A stretch of DNA of 64,000 bases from Anaerolineaceae bacterium (lineage in GTDB: Bacteria; Chloroflexota; Anaerolineae; Aggregatilineales; Phototrophicaceae): NCBI GenBank assembly GCA_020634165.1, contig JACKCF010000001.1:930001-994000 (forward strand), written 5' to 3'. Under the pieces are notes generated by a model. The model saw only the letters and a list, made by a program, of their open reading frames with translations, did no database searches and was not told the DNA's origin. Shown piece by piece: positions 16,756 through 26,169 of this stretch (positions are counted from its first letter, which is position 1; each line of letters opens with the position of its first letter). Made by a program: the position numbers and the translations under genes.

Positions 16756-18638
16756 TCGTCATCCCCCTGGTAGCCATAGTGAACGTTGATCGTTGCTGTG
16801 GCCCCAGCCGGAATTTCCAGTCCAATGACCAGCTCATCATCGACAATCTGATACGGTAGCTCCTGGCCGTTGACGCGCAGCCAGCTTATAGGCACGTTCT
16901 GCGTTTCTGTCTTGCGAATGCAATAGGTACGTGGCACGCTGCTGTCGTTGCTGATATGTGTCGTTCGCACGTACATCTGTACATCGATGATGCCATCTGG
17001 TGCATCTTTCTCCCAATAGAGATGCTGCACGATGTCTTGCAGGCTGGCCCATTGCAAATCACCATAGAGGCCATTCATCTCTTCCGCGACTGGATTAAAG
17101 GCATCCATCCCAGACGTGAAAAGCTCACCAACGTAGGTATGCGTATAGAACAACGCGGGTCGATCCAGATATAACTCACGGATAAAGCGATCAACCTGGG
17201 GGGTCTCCGGGTAATAATTGATGTCGCGGCGCACAATCATCGGGAATGATTCATAGCGCATAATCGCTGGGGCCATCGCATAGGCCCAGTCATCAGGGTA
17301 GCTTTCGCCCAGCGGAATATTTTGCCCGTTGATCGTCGCCAGATAGTTGCGCTCTTTGAGCAGCGTAAACGTCCCTGCTGGTGATATGCCGTATGGGAAG
17401 ACCATGATGCGGCCAAAAAGGAGGTCATGCGTCGAGCGGTGGAGAATGAGCTGGCGCAGGCCGCTTTCGATGGCAAATAGTTGCTCCACAAAGGGGCGTG
17501 GCGGGAAAGTCGGATTATAGTCTGGTGCGCTCCTGTCATAGTAGTAGAACTCGTAACCATCGCCCAGGTAGCCATGCTGCACAATCGAATAGCGGTCGGG
17601 GTTGCTGACGATCAACGACACCACATCGGAATCCGCCAGCGGCAGTTCGCCAGGATGGGCGGCGATAGTCGTATGGAAATTGGCGAAGTCCATTTGTTCC
17701 AGAAGGTCATAGTAGGACAGCAGGAAAAATGGCTCGGTCAGGCGCGGATCGTCTAAAGTCAGGTTGGCGTAGTTGGTCGTATTGTGCCAGATCATATCGC
17801 CATAAGCGTATTTAAAAGCAAATACCAGCGGCAGCATTCTGCTGGAAAGGGAATCGTAGTAGTACAATTCGCGCAGGGGCTGGTCGAGTAGCGGCGCGGC
17901 ACTGTTGACCAGAATGCTGCCCTCACCAATTGGCACTTGTGAAAACACAGTTGGTCGGCTGCCATCATTAGCGACAACCTGCATGATAGGCCGGACATGG
18001 GCTTCCGGTCGCCAGATGACTGCCGAATCAATGGCTTCTTCGCGCGGTTCGATTGTCAGCGTATGATCCGTAAACTCGCGTGTCATCTCCGGTAGCTGAT
18101 CGGTGAAGGTCCACCCGTTCATCCCGCTGTGGATTTCTATGATGTCTTGCAGCGCGCCACCTGTGAGTGCCCATCCAGCCGTCCGCGCGGCTTTGCTCGC
18201 ACTGGTGTTCATCTCATACAGCAGGACATGGCTGCCATTGATAGCGGCCTCATTCAGTGCCGTGATCCATTCCACTGGCAGCAGATCAAGTGTCGCAGCG
18301 TTGATGCCGATGAGGGGGAAGGGTTGGCTTTCCAGCAGGGTCAGCAAATATGCCAGCGCCTCCGCTTGCGTGATGTCTACCCGCTGGCAGTCGATGCCCA
18401 GGAAGCGCGCCAGTTCGCAGTATTGAGGCGCGAACTGCGTCTGCGTTTGCGGACTTTCCAACAACAATGCTGTGTAATTTACGACGCCCCGCGTGACGCA
18501 ATCAACCGAGGCGGTCGCAATCGGCGGCTTGTTCTCGCCGTCATCTCGGTTGTCCTGTGCTGCAACCGTCGCTGTGCTGAACAGCCCAACGACTATAAGC
18601 AGATAGATGATACTGAAAAATCTTGCCTGGAAACGCAT
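16752..18638 (-). CDS. Secreted protein of unrecognised family, possible glycan-active enzyme
   Basis: This 628-residue protein starts with a clear signal peptide (about residues 1-28, hydrophobic 'IIYLLIVVGLFSTATVAAQ'). I do not recognise the family with confidence. The first third looks like an alpha/beta domain ('VVNYTALLLE', 'HVLLYEMNTS', 'VFSQVPIGEGSILVNSAAPLLDQ') reminiscent of class-I glutamine amidotransferase-like sensor folds. The middle has 'NLTLDDPRLTEPFFLL' followed by 'DFANFHTTIAAHPGEL' and 'IVQHGYLGDG', in which Asp-Asp and His residues are spaced as in (beta/alpha)-barrel polysaccharide deacetylase/hydrolase-like proteins. The C-terminus is a beta-rich domain ('GLEIPAGATATINVHYGY'). 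The location opposite an EPS operon suggests glycan processing outside the cell. Its last 4 bp overlap the stop of the upstream convergent gene. Confidence 0.75.
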   Translation of the reverse strand: MRFQARFFSIIYLLIVVGLFSTATVAAQDNRDDGENKPPIATASVDCVTRGVVNYTALLLESPQTQTQFAPQYCELARFLGIDCQRVDITQAEALAYLLTLLESQPFPLIGINAATLDLLPVEWITALNEAAINGSHVLLYEMNTSASKAARTAGWALTGGALQDIIEIHSGMNGWTFTDQLPEMTREFTDHTLTIEPREEAIDSAVIWRPEAHVRPIMQVVANDGSRPTVFSQVPIGEGSILVNSAAPLLDQPLRELYYYDSLSSRMLPLVFAFKYAYGDMIWHNTTNYANLTLDDPRLTEPFFLLSYYDLLEQMDFANFHTTIAAHPGELPLADSDVVSLIVSNPDRYSIVQHGYLGDGYEFYYYDRSAPDYNPTFPPRPFVEQLFAIESGLRQLILHRSTHDLLFGRIMVFPYGISPAGTFTLLKERNYLATINGQNIPLGESYPDDWAYAMAPAIMRYESFPMIVRRDINYYPETPQVDRFIRELYLDRPALFYTHTYVGELFTSGMDAFNPVAEEMNGLYGDLQWASLQDIVQHLYWEKDAPDGIIDVQMYVRTTHISNDSSVPRTYCIRKTETQNVPISWLRVNGQELPYQIVDDELVIGLEIPAGATATINVHYGYQGDDD

Positions 18639-18665
18639 TGCGCTCCTCTAATGTACGGATTGATA

Positions 18666-20237
18666 CTACCCCTGAGTGCGGCCCAGTTGGCTGCGAAGAT
18701 CAAAAATGATGTAAAGGTCTGTCTCTGCGACGATGGGGTGATGCGTTGTTAGATACTCGCGCAAGCCAACCTGATGCTCCCATTCGTGCATATCGGTCAC
18801 GATGAAGTAAGAAGGATCGTCAATGCCACTCTCTTCAAAAATGCGCTGTGCAATATGCTCTGGCGTATCATCCGGAATGGAGCGTCCGGAGAGGTGCCAC
18901 GCGGCAACTTCCACTGAGGGTAGCCAGGTCGCCCCAGAAAGTTCGCTGTGATAGAGCATTGGCAGCGCATAGGCATGTCCCAGAATGATCGTATTCTGGT
19001 CATGATCCAGCATTTGCCCAATCTCAACAGCCGCCTGTACTTCGGCTTCGTAGTCGAGTGTTTCTGGCTCATTGTCATGGCTGCCGATCACCAGAATTAT
19101 GCTAAGGCTGATGCTCAATGCCACCAGACCATAGATCGCCATACGGGCCAGCCTGTTCGCGGCATTGCTCTTGATATACAGCGCATAGGCAGCCAATCCT
19201 TCCGCCACCGATAGCGCCACAATCGGGATCAGCGGCAGGTGATAGTAGCGGTGGGTATGCATGTTGTAGGTAAACACCAATCCCAGGAAGATATATCCCA
19301 GCCACATGCCAATCAGCAGATAGCGCCGCAGACGGTCTTTGCTGGCGAGTACGCCCAACAGGCCACCGACCAGCAAAATAAAACCGACTTCATAGTTAAT
19401 CAGGCGCAGCCATCCCCGCCAGAAAGTCGTCGTCAGCAGCAGGTTCGGTAACAGCCGCCCACCCGCATTCTCCTGGAATCGCTCAGTGATGAAAAAGCCA
19501 TAGAACAGATACAGACCAACCGGAGCCAGTGCCAACACAGCAAACAGATAGCTGTGCCACCCCAGGAAGGTTTTGCGCCAGCCATGCCGATAAACACTGA
19601 GCATCAGGAAGACGGGTGCCAGCAAAAATGATGCCTGCAATTTGAGCAGAATGGTCAATCCAGTGAGGATGCCTGCTGATACCAGCCGTGAGGTTGTTGG
19701 TGATTGGGCATAGCGCAGGAATGTGAAGATACTCGCCAGCACCATCATAATCATGAGTGGATCGGGCTGGAAGTTGTTGCTCTGGATGATGCCTACCGGA
19801 ACAAATAGATAGATCGCCAGCGCAAATATCGCGCCATCACTGCTGCCGATGAGCATCGCGATCTGATAAACAAACCAGCCCCCGATCAGCCAGAAAATGC
19901 TTGATAACAGCGTTGCGACAGCCAGGTTATTATCACCAAGCAAGGCCCACAAATGCGCCACCAGAAATTCCATCACAGGTGGCTCATTAACAGGTTGGCG
20001 ATCTCGGTTGAGGATGACCGCCGACCGCGCTGGCTCTGGTGCATCAATCAGCTCATAGTAATTGCCCTTAGCAATCACCGCCGAATAGTATTCGCGTGTG
20101 TCGAAGCGGAAATAGGGCGTCATGGCGGAATCCACCATGCGGATGCCCAATGCCGTCACAAAAAGCACAATCAGGATCGGCCAGCGGATAGCGCCGCTTT
20201 TGGGGAAGAAAGGCCCAGCGTCGGATGTTGCTTGCAT
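18666..20237 (-). CDS. GT39-like integral membrane glycosyltransferase (ArnT/PMT superfamily)
   Basis: This protein of about 523 residues has a GT-C architecture: about 11 membrane helices, with the first extracytoplasmic loop carrying the acidic motif 'YFRFDTREYYSAVIAKG' and then 'QPVNEPPVMEFLVAHLWALLGDN' (a P-P containing re-entrant loop typical of ArnT/PMT proteins). The C-terminal soluble part has 'TIILGHAYALPMLYHSEL'. The family uses polyprenyl-phosphate sugars at the outer membrane face. It could use the carrier-linked sugar made by the GT2 at 10.4 kb. I set the start at ATG 20237. An in-frame ATG at 20354 would add 39 residues that look non-coding and lie before the first helix. It is 27 bp upstream of the secreted protein gene and probably co-transcribed with it. 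Confidence 0.82.
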   Translation of the reverse strand: MQATSDAGPFFPKSGAIRWPILIVLFVTALGIRMVDSAMTPYFRFDTREYYSAVIAKGNYYELIDAPEPARSAVILNRDRQPVNEPPVMEFLVAHLWALLGDNNLAVATLLSSIFWLIGGWFVYQIAMLIGSSDGAIFALAIYLFVPVGIIQSNNFQPDPLMIMMVLASIFTFLRYAQSPTTSRLVSAGILTGLTILLKLQASFLLAPVFLMLSVYRHGWRKTFLGWHSYLFAVLALAPVGLYLFYGFFITERFQENAGGRLLPNLLLTTTFWRGWLRLINYEVGFILLVGGLLGVLASKDRLRRYLLIGMWLGYIFLGLVFTYNMHTHRYYHLPLIPIVALSVAEGLAAYALYIKSNAANRLARMAIYGLVALSISLSIILVIGSHDNEPETLDYEAEVQAAVEIGQMLDHDQNTIILGHAYALPMLYHSELSGATWLPSVEVAAWHLSGRSIPDDTPEHIAQRIFEESGIDDPSYFIVTDMHEWEHQVGLREYLTTHHPIVAETDLYIIFDLRSQLGRTQG

Positions 20238-20617
20238 AAAAACTCTCGTGGGTGCGGCTGATCGGCCAAGCGACCAGCGGAGAAGTAAGACTTTGTAAGA
20301 AGTATGCGCTATTGTCCTCTCAATAGCATAACAAGGCAATCCGGTTTTACGCATTTAGGCGTTGTATAGATAGCCACATGAAAGGTTGGCGGGGCATGAT
20401 GGAAACTGTGATGAGGTGGTAAGCCTGCTCCGGCCAGGGTAACAGCCGATCACTAAACGAATATGTGCGGTTCGTGGCCCTGTTTGGATGATGGGCACGG
20501 GCTGCACTAGGCCTATAATCCTCTTGCGAGCATACAAACAAGGGTTTACATTCAGGGCCATATGTCACTTAGTTTCTGTCCCTATCATTGTGAACAGTGT
20601 TGCGGAGTAATCGTTAT
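20238..20617. other. Divergent intergenic region, no gene seen
   Basis: 380 bp lie between the GT39-like gene (leftward) and the heparinase-like gene (rightward). It must hold promoters for both. A TATAAT hexamer occurs at 20514-20519, but no -35 lies at 16-18 nt. A short stretch is open in the GT39 frame (20238-20354) but has no coding character. No RNA gene or repeat was recognised. Confidence 0.4.
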
Positions 20618-23311
20618 ATGAATATGCGGAACCCCAGCCAATCATTGCGCCTGGTGGTTGTTGTCTTCCTGGCTTTTGTGTTCTTATCGCCCGTAACCTC
20701 CCCTGTGGCGATGGCGATGCCTTCACCGGAACAGCCGTCCCAGGCCATAGGCATTGTTCCCATCAATCAACGCCCTGAAAACCATATTGGTCAGATGTTT
20801 GCGGGGGTGCATCCGCGCCTGTTCTTTACCCGCGATGAACTGCCAGCGATCCGCGATAATGCCTTGTCAACCCATCAGGAAATCTGGCTGTCCATTCGTG
20901 CTTACGCCGATCAGTTGATAGCTTCGCCCTTGCCCAGCAGCCCACCATCGGGTGCTGATCTCAATTTCTATCGCGGGGCAGGCAATGACATCATTGCGCT
21001 GGCATTTGCCTGTGCCATTGAAGATTATGATCCGTACTGCGCTCCGGCTGTAAGCCGCCTGATGACGATGATTGGGTGGTCGTCCTGGTCGAGCGACCCC
21101 GATGAACGTGGCCTGGAATTGGCGCATATGCTGATGGGTGCGTCGCTGGCCTATGACTGGACCTATCTGCACATGACGCCTCAGCAGCAGCAGCAGGTTT
21201 TCAACCGCCTGATACAGGAAGGCGAACGTCTGTTTAACGCGGCGGTCACGATAGAAAACGTCAGCGGCTGGTCCAATTGGTGGCAGCAGTCCTATATGCA
21301 AAACCACTACTACATCATGCATGGGGCGCTGGGCATTGCTGCGATGGCGCTGGATGGTGATGTGCCGGCTACTACTTGTACCGTGACCAACAGGCGCAAC
21401 AGTGGGGTCAATCTGCGTCATGGCCCAGATACGACCACCACAATCGAGCGTCAGATGGTCCCCGGCGAAACTGCCGAGGTCATTGGTCGCGACAAGGGCG
21501 GCGATGGCTTTCAATGGTGGTTGTTGGATGACGAAGCCTGGGTACGTGCCGATGTGGTGGCAGCAAGCGGCTGTAATGCGCTTGTCTCGAACGTCGGCTA
21601 CTGGCTGGGCCTGCTTTTTGACCGCTTCACCTTATCACGCCAACTGCTCAACAGCATCAGCGATGGTAGCTGGCACGAGAGCATCCCATACCAGAACTAC
21701 TTCATGACCTTCATGCTGCCTGTTCTGACGAATTACCGCGATCTAGTCGGTTATGATTTGATGCCGAATAGCTACCTACAGGCATTTGCCGACTGGCGTG
21801 TGTATACCATGCTGGCTGATGGCCGTTTCATCCTGCCTTATGGCGATTTCGACTGGGACTGGATGAATGGCTACGCGCCCCAGGCGCTGCTGCGCTTTGT
21901 AGCATCGGAATACGATAATCCCTTTGCGCAGTGGGCCGCTAATCGGCTCGTCACGCGCTTTAACCGCATCGTGGGCGATAATCCCTGGTATGTTTTTGAA
22001 ATGCTCTATTACGATCCATCGGTGCCGATGGAAGGGCCGCACAGTCATTCACTGAATTATGTTGCGCCGGATGCCGAAAGCGTCGTCTGGCGCACAGGTT
22101 GGGATTACGAATCGCTGACCTTTGGCTTTAAGGCCGGGGCCTATGGTGGCCGCTACGCCTTCGACTCGTTCATTGAAGGTTATTACCCGCCCTGGCAAGC
22201 CCCATGTAGTGAAACAGGTTGTCAGCTCAATATCGAGCATGACCATCAGGATGCCGGAACATTCTATATCTTCGACAATGGCCACTTCCTGACAACGGAG
22301 ACGGTCTATTGGGGCGGCAGCGATACATCCCTGCACAACACTCTGCTGATTGATGGCCAGGGGCAGTACGCACCGCCGGAAAATCGCTTTGGTGCCTATC
22401 CAGAAGATTTTGTCGGCAGTGACGCCCCCTTGCTGCATGTCGCCAGCAGAGGCCCTTTGAATTTCCTCGTGACGGATCTGGCAGGTCGCTACCAGAATAT
22501 TTCGGGTCTGCTGCGCCTTCAGCGACAGGTGGTTTTTGTCCAGCAGGGGTATTTCATCATGGTCGATGACATGATCTCGACTACGCCGCACCAGCTTAGT
22601 GCCATCGTCCACTTCGTCGATGAAGCCGTGCCCGATGAAGGCTGGCTGCGTGGTGAAACAGGTGGCCTGGTCCTGGGCGTGGGCACACTTGCGCCTCAAT
22701 CGCCCGTGATAGATACGGGCAATGATGGCCAACCCTTTGGGCGTATCAGCACCGCATCGACCACCAGCACCCGCCTGATAAATGTCATTTTGCCGACGGA
22801 TACCGCTGGCTGGCCCAATCGTCCCACGCTGGAACTGCTGCATGATGATACAACGGCGCAGGTCGTCCGTGTGACGCACAACATGGACAGCGACATCGCG
22901 GCAACGGGCACAGTCGATGATGTTTTCTTTGCCTATAACAGTCCGGATATGCTCACTGCCGGACCTTATCGCAGCAATGCCAATGTGGCGCTGGTCCGGC
23001 GGGATGTCGTCGGCACTGTCCTGACAGTCGTCGTTGACCAGGGCACACAGCTATGGGATTCGGTCAATCAGCAGATGCTGATCGGCAACCTTAGCGGCCA
23101 GGGCATGGTGAGTGTGACTCGTAACGGCACACAAGTCAGCGCCAATGGGGTCGCCAACGGTGCGTTCATGTATGCTCCAGGGGCGACCAGCCTGCGTGTC
23201 GATGGCGCGAGTCACAGCTCGTTGACCTGTGGGGATTACCTCATTGTGGGTAACAGCATGCCACCAAGCAATATGTTCAACGCATCGACCTGCACGCCCC
23301 AGGTCCAGTAG
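20618..23311 (+). CDS. Secreted heparinase II/III-like polysaccharide lyase with an embedded SH3b domain
   Basis: This protein of about 897 residues has a signal peptide ('LRLVVVVFLAFVFLSPVTSPVAMA'). 'HPRLFFTRDELPAIRDNA' opens an alpha/alpha toroid with 'WSNWWQQSYMQNHYYIMHGALG' (Asn/His of the active site in related lyases). Between about residues 249 and 320 there is an SH3b-type module ('VTNRRNSGVNLRHGPDTTTTI', 'WWLLDDEAWVRADVV'), after which the toroid resumes ('SISDGSWHESIPYQNYFM'). The C-terminal beta-sandwich has 'IEHDHQDAGTFYIFDNGHFL' and 'GGSDTSLHNTLLIDGQGQ', the heparinase II/III metal/catalytic block. It probably cleaves a uronate-containing glycan outside the cell. ATG 20618 follows GGAG by 10 nt; a GTG at 20597 is less likely. 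Confidence 0.8.
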   Translation: MNMRNPSQSLRLVVVVFLAFVFLSPVTSPVAMAMPSPEQPSQAIGIVPINQRPENHIGQMFAGVHPRLFFTRDELPAIRDNALSTHQEIWLSIRAYADQLIASPLPSSPPSGADLNFYRGAGNDIIALAFACAIEDYDPYCAPAVSRLMTMIGWSSWSSDPDERGLELAHMLMGASLAYDWTYLHMTPQQQQQVFNRLIQEGERLFNAAVTIENVSGWSNWWQQSYMQNHYYIMHGALGIAAMALDGDVPATTCTVTNRRNSGVNLRHGPDTTTTIERQMVPGETAEVIGRDKGGDGFQWWLLDDEAWVRADVVAASGCNALVSNVGYWLGLLFDRFTLSRQLLNSISDGSWHESIPYQNYFMTFMLPVLTNYRDLVGYDLMPNSYLQAFADWRVYTMLADGRFILPYGDFDWDWMNGYAPQALLRFVASEYDNPFAQWAANRLVTRFNRIVGDNPWYVFEMLYYDPSVPMEGPHSHSLNYVAPDAESVVWRTGWDYESLTFGFKAGAYGGRYAFDSFIEGYYPPWQAPCSETGCQLNIEHDHQDAGTFYIFDNGHFLTTETVYWGGSDTSLHNTLLIDGQGQYAPPENRFGAYPEDFVGSDAPLLHVASRGPLNFLVTDLAGRYQNISGLLRLQRQVVFVQQGYFIMVDDMISTTPHQLSAIVHFVDEAVPDEGWLRGETGGLVLGVGTLAPQSPVIDTGNDGQPFGRISTASTTSTRLINVILPTDTAGWPNRPTLELLHDDTTAQVVRVTHNMDSDIAATGTVDDVFFAYNSPDMLTAGPYRSNANVALVRRDVVGTVLTVVVDQGTQLWDSVNQQMLIGNLSGQGMVSVTRNGTQVSANGVANGAFMYAPGATSLRVDGASHSSLTCGDYLIVGNSMPPSNMFNASTCTPQVQ

Positions 23312-23322
23312 CCAGCCAATAA

Positions 23323-23352
23323 AGCCGCAGATAGCTTCTGCGGCTCTTTTTT
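23323..23352 (+). terminator. Intrinsic terminator after the heparinase-like gene
   Basis: A perfect 9-bp stem AGCCGCAGA/TCTGCGGCT with a 5-nt loop is followed by CTTTTTT. Confidence 0.9.
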
Positions 23353-23488
23353 CCCGTAAGAGCGTCATCAAACCTTAACGCACCTGCATGATGACTTTCG
23401 TCCACATTTGTCTATATACCAGTATAATGATCGCGCCAACATTACGGAATATAATGGTCGCTAGCTTGCTGACCCATGAGGACATACT

Positions 23489-24688
23489 TTGACGCAATCT
23501 GCCCAACCACACCTTTTCTGGATACACACCGTTTCACTGCCAGATCAACTTGATTCAGCCACCTGGCTGGATACCACCCAGGCCCTGCGCAACATGGGCT
23601 GGCAGGTGACGCTCATCTCATCTGGCTCGCGGGAGGGCACAGCTTCCCTCCGCGGAATTGACTACACCGTCGTCAGCAAGCCCAACGTCTACTTTCTGGG
23701 ACAGTTGCTTTACCATCTCAAACTATCCCGCCGAATCCTTTCCAACTGGCGTAACATCGACATCATTCTCTTCCATCAGATGTCTTCTTTCTGGATGATT
23801 CCGCTGCGCTTGTTGTCGCTGTTCCTGTGGAAAAGGCCCCTTTTTGTCCTCGATACGCGCACCCTGCCGATGGAGCATACTGAAAACCTCGGTTTGAAGG
23901 ATCGGCTCCGTGTGGCGTTTTTCATGTTCGTCACCAACTACTCGCGCCTGTGGGTTGATGGCCAACTGGCCATCACCGAGCCAATGGCGGAAGCGATTAA
24001 GATTCCACCCAGGCAGTATTGGGGCGTTTGGCCCTCCGGTGTCGATGCCGAGCGCTTCCAGGATGTGCAGACCGAACGCCGTTGGCCCCAGGCGGGCGAC
24101 CCCGTTCGCTATGTCTACGTTGGTGCGCTCAGTACGGAACGCAACCTGCTCGGTTTTTGCCGCGCACTGGAACAGGCCAATGCCGAAGGCATCCCCTGTG
24201 AAATGCTCATCGTTGGTGGGGGCACCCAGGAAGCCGACCTCAAAGCGCTGGCGGCCACCAGCGAAGGCCGCATCCAGATGCTGCCGCCTGTCCCGCACGA
24301 TCAAATCCCCGAACTGCTGATGCAGGCCCATGTTGGCGTGTTGCCGTTTCCCGATGAACAGCGTTTCAACGTCAGCAGCCCGATAAAGTTGTTCGAGTAT
24401 CTGGCATCTGGCCTGGTAATCTACTCGACAAAGCTGATTTGCATTACCAGCGTCACCAGCGATCATCCTGACATTTTCTGGGCCAAAGCATCCGAGGATG
24501 CAGCGTTCCTTGCAGCGATTCGTGAAGTGCATCAGCAGCGTGATCGCCTGCCAGAAATCGGCGCAGAGATGCAGTCAATGGCCGATAAATGGACCTGGGA
24601 CGAAGCCGCTAAGAAGTTAGCCCGTGGCCTGCAAAAAGGGCTGGCTCAGTTTGGAAGGGCTGAGGGTAACTCCATGACCAGTACCTAA
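23489..24688 (+). CDS. GT4-family glycosyltransferase
   Basis: This 399-residue GT-B protein has an N-terminal 'FWIHTVSLPDQLDSATWLDTTQALRNMGW', a central 'NIDIILFHQMSSFWMIPLRLLSL', 'GVWPSGVDAERFQDV' (family linker), the donor domain with 'RYVYVGALSTERNLLGFCRAL' and 'MLIVGGGTQEADLKAL', and 'VGVLPFPDEQRFNVSSPIKLFEYLASGLVIYST', where the E-Y-L-A-S-G block corresponds to the GT4 EX7E end. It is cytoplasmic, sugar unknown. The start is TTG, 7 nt after GAGG, the best ribosome site in the region. Two TATAAT hexamers lie upstream at 23423-23428 and 23450-23455, neither with a good -35. It stands alone between two terminators, so it is likely a single-gene unit at the end of the polysaccharide region. 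Confidence 0.87.
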   Translation: MTQSAQPHLFWIHTVSLPDQLDSATWLDTTQALRNMGWQVTLISSGSREGTASLRGIDYTVVSKPNVYFLGQLLYHLKLSRRILSNWRNIDIILFHQMSSFWMIPLRLLSLFLWKRPLFVLDTRTLPMEHTENLGLKDRLRVAFFMFVTNYSRLWVDGQLAITEPMAEAIKIPPRQYWGVWPSGVDAERFQDVQTERRWPQAGDPVRYVYVGALSTERNLLGFCRALEQANAEGIPCEMLIVGGGTQEADLKALAATSEGRIQMLPPVPHDQIPELLMQAHVGVLPFPDEQRFNVSSPIKLFEYLASGLVIYSTKLICITSVTSDHPDIFWAKASEDAAFLAAIREVHQQRDRLPEIGAEMQSMADKWTWDEAAKKLARGLQKGLAQFGRAEGNSMTST

Positions 24689-24747
24689 GGCATGCCTTAT
24701 GGCTGTTGGCTGGACGAAGATAAGCAATTTGGCGTGTCGGTACTCAT

Positions 24748-24771
24748 GGGCTGTGCAAGCAGCCCCATTTT
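24748..24771 (+). terminator. Probable intrinsic terminator after the GT4 gene
   Basis: A 6-bp stem GGGCTG/CAGCCC with a 6-nt loop is followed by CATTTT. The short stem and broken T run make it moderate. Confidence 0.55.
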
Positions 24772-24836
24772 GCTGTCACAATCCATTACAATGAGGGCGT
24801 ATTTGTGCAAACCAATCGCCTGTGAGGTGTCAGAAT

Positions 24837-26120
24837 ATGAGGTTCAATTTTCAATCGCCGCGCCAGCAACTCGTCGAAGTGATGAACCGCATTTATTACG
24901 GCGGCATGACCACGCTCTCCGGTGGCAATCTGTCTATCCTGGACGATGACGGCTGCATCTGGATCACCCCTAGCGCCATTGACAAAGGCAAGCTGACCGG
25001 TCGCGACATTATCTGTGTGTGCCCGGATGGCACCATTGATGGGCCGCATCCCCCTTCGGTGGAACTGCCGTTTCATCGTGCCATCTATCAGCAGCGGCCT
25101 GATGTCCGTGCGATTGTCCATGCCCATTCCCCGGCGCTGGTATCGTTCAGCATCGTGCGTAAAATCCCGGATACCAACCTCATTCCGCAGGCGAGTCGCG
25201 TCTGTGGGGCAGTCGGCTATGCGCCTTACGCACTCCCTGGTAGCGAAGCCCTCGGCGAAAGCATCGCCAATGCCTTTGCTCAGGGCTACGATGTCGTCTT
25301 GCTGGAAAATCATGGTGTGGCGACAGCCGGAGCAACCCTGCTGGAAGCCTTCCAACGGCTGGAAACGCTCGACTTCTGCGCCCGTACGCAGATGTATGCC
25401 CAGGGGTTGGGTCGCGCCTCGGCCCTGTCCGATGAACAGATCAACCTTTTCGATCATCGTGAGCATCTATTGGAAGAATTCACGCCAGCGACCCATACCA
25501 GCCGCGAACGCGAACTGCGCGAAAAACTGGCCGACATCGTCCATCGGGCTTGCCAGCGCCAATTGATGATTAGCACCGAAGGGGTAGCCTCGGCGCGTGT
25601 CGATGACGACAGCTTCCTGATTACGCCCACAGGCTTTGATCGCCCTAGCATCGACCCGGAAAATATTGTGCTCATTCAGGGTGGCAAGCGCGAAGCGGGC
25701 AAACTGCCCAGCCGTTCGGTCCGGCTGCATCGCGCCATCTACCAAAAGCACCCGGAAGTGGAGTGCATCATTACGTCGCAGGCACCGTTTATCACGGCCT
25801 ACGCCGTCGCGGAAAAATCACTGGATACCAAGACGATTCCAGAGAGCTACATCATGCTGCTCGATGTCCCCAAGATCGAATTTGGCAAGCAATATATGGA
25901 GCCGGAACTGATCGCGGATGTCATCTCACCGCTGTGTCCGGTTGTCCTGCTCCAAAATGACTGCGTCCTGACGACAGGCAAAAGCGTCTTACAGGCGTTT
26001 GATCGCCTGGAAGTGGCGGAGTTCACAGCCCGCTCCCTGATTGAGACGGCATCCATTGGTACGCTTGTGCCCATCAGCGATGACGAAATCGCCGCGATTA
26101 CGACCAAATTTTTGCAGTAA
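24837..26120 (+). CDS. Tandem class-II aldolase/adducin-domain protein, second domain degenerate
   Basis: This 427-residue protein consists of two aldolase-II domains in one chain. Domain 1 (about 1-200) has 'YYGGMTTLSGGNLSI', 'WITPSAIDKGKLTGRDIICV', 'SVELPFHRAIYQQRPDVRAIVHAH' (zinc His-x-His plus the Glu/His pair) and 'LENHGVATAG' (third zinc His), so it looks catalytically intact. Domain 2 (about 215-420) keeps the fold ('STEGVASARVDDDSFLIT', 'SRSVRLHRAIYQKHPEVECII') but reads T-S-Q-A-P at the His-x-His position and Q-N-D-C where E-N-H-G should be, so it cannot bind zinc in the usual way. The family includes fuculose- and rhamnulose-phosphate aldolases and methylthioribulose-phosphate dehydratase; substrate unknown. 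ATG 24837 lies 8 nt after GAGGT; a GTG at 24822 is unlikely. Confidence 0.85.
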   Translation: MRFNFQSPRQQLVEVMNRIYYGGMTTLSGGNLSILDDDGCIWITPSAIDKGKLTGRDIICVCPDGTIDGPHPPSVELPFHRAIYQQRPDVRAIVHAHSPALVSFSIVRKIPDTNLIPQASRVCGAVGYAPYALPGSEALGESIANAFAQGYDVVLLENHGVATAGATLLEAFQRLETLDFCARTQMYAQGLGRASALSDEQINLFDHREHLLEEFTPATHTSRERELREKLADIVHRACQRQLMISTEGVASARVDDDSFLITPTGFDRPSIDPENIVLIQGGKREAGKLPSRSVRLHRAIYQKHPEVECIITSQAPFITAYAVAEKSLDTKTIPESYIMLLDVPKIEFGKQYMEPELIADVISPLCPVVLLQNDCVLTTGKSVLQAFDRLEVAEFTARSLIETASIGTLVPISDDEIAAITTKFLQ

Positions 26121-26140
26121 TTACCGGCTAATGACCTCTG

Positions 26141-26169
26141 AAAATGGCGTGCGCACTGCACGCTATTTT
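26141..26169. terminator. Bidirectional terminator between convergent genes
   Basis: A 12-bp stem with one G:T pair (GCGTGC/GCACGC extended by A and T runs, 5-nt loop) ends in ATTTT on + and in T residues on the minus strand. It overlaps the last codons of the leftward membrane gene. Confidence 0.8.
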
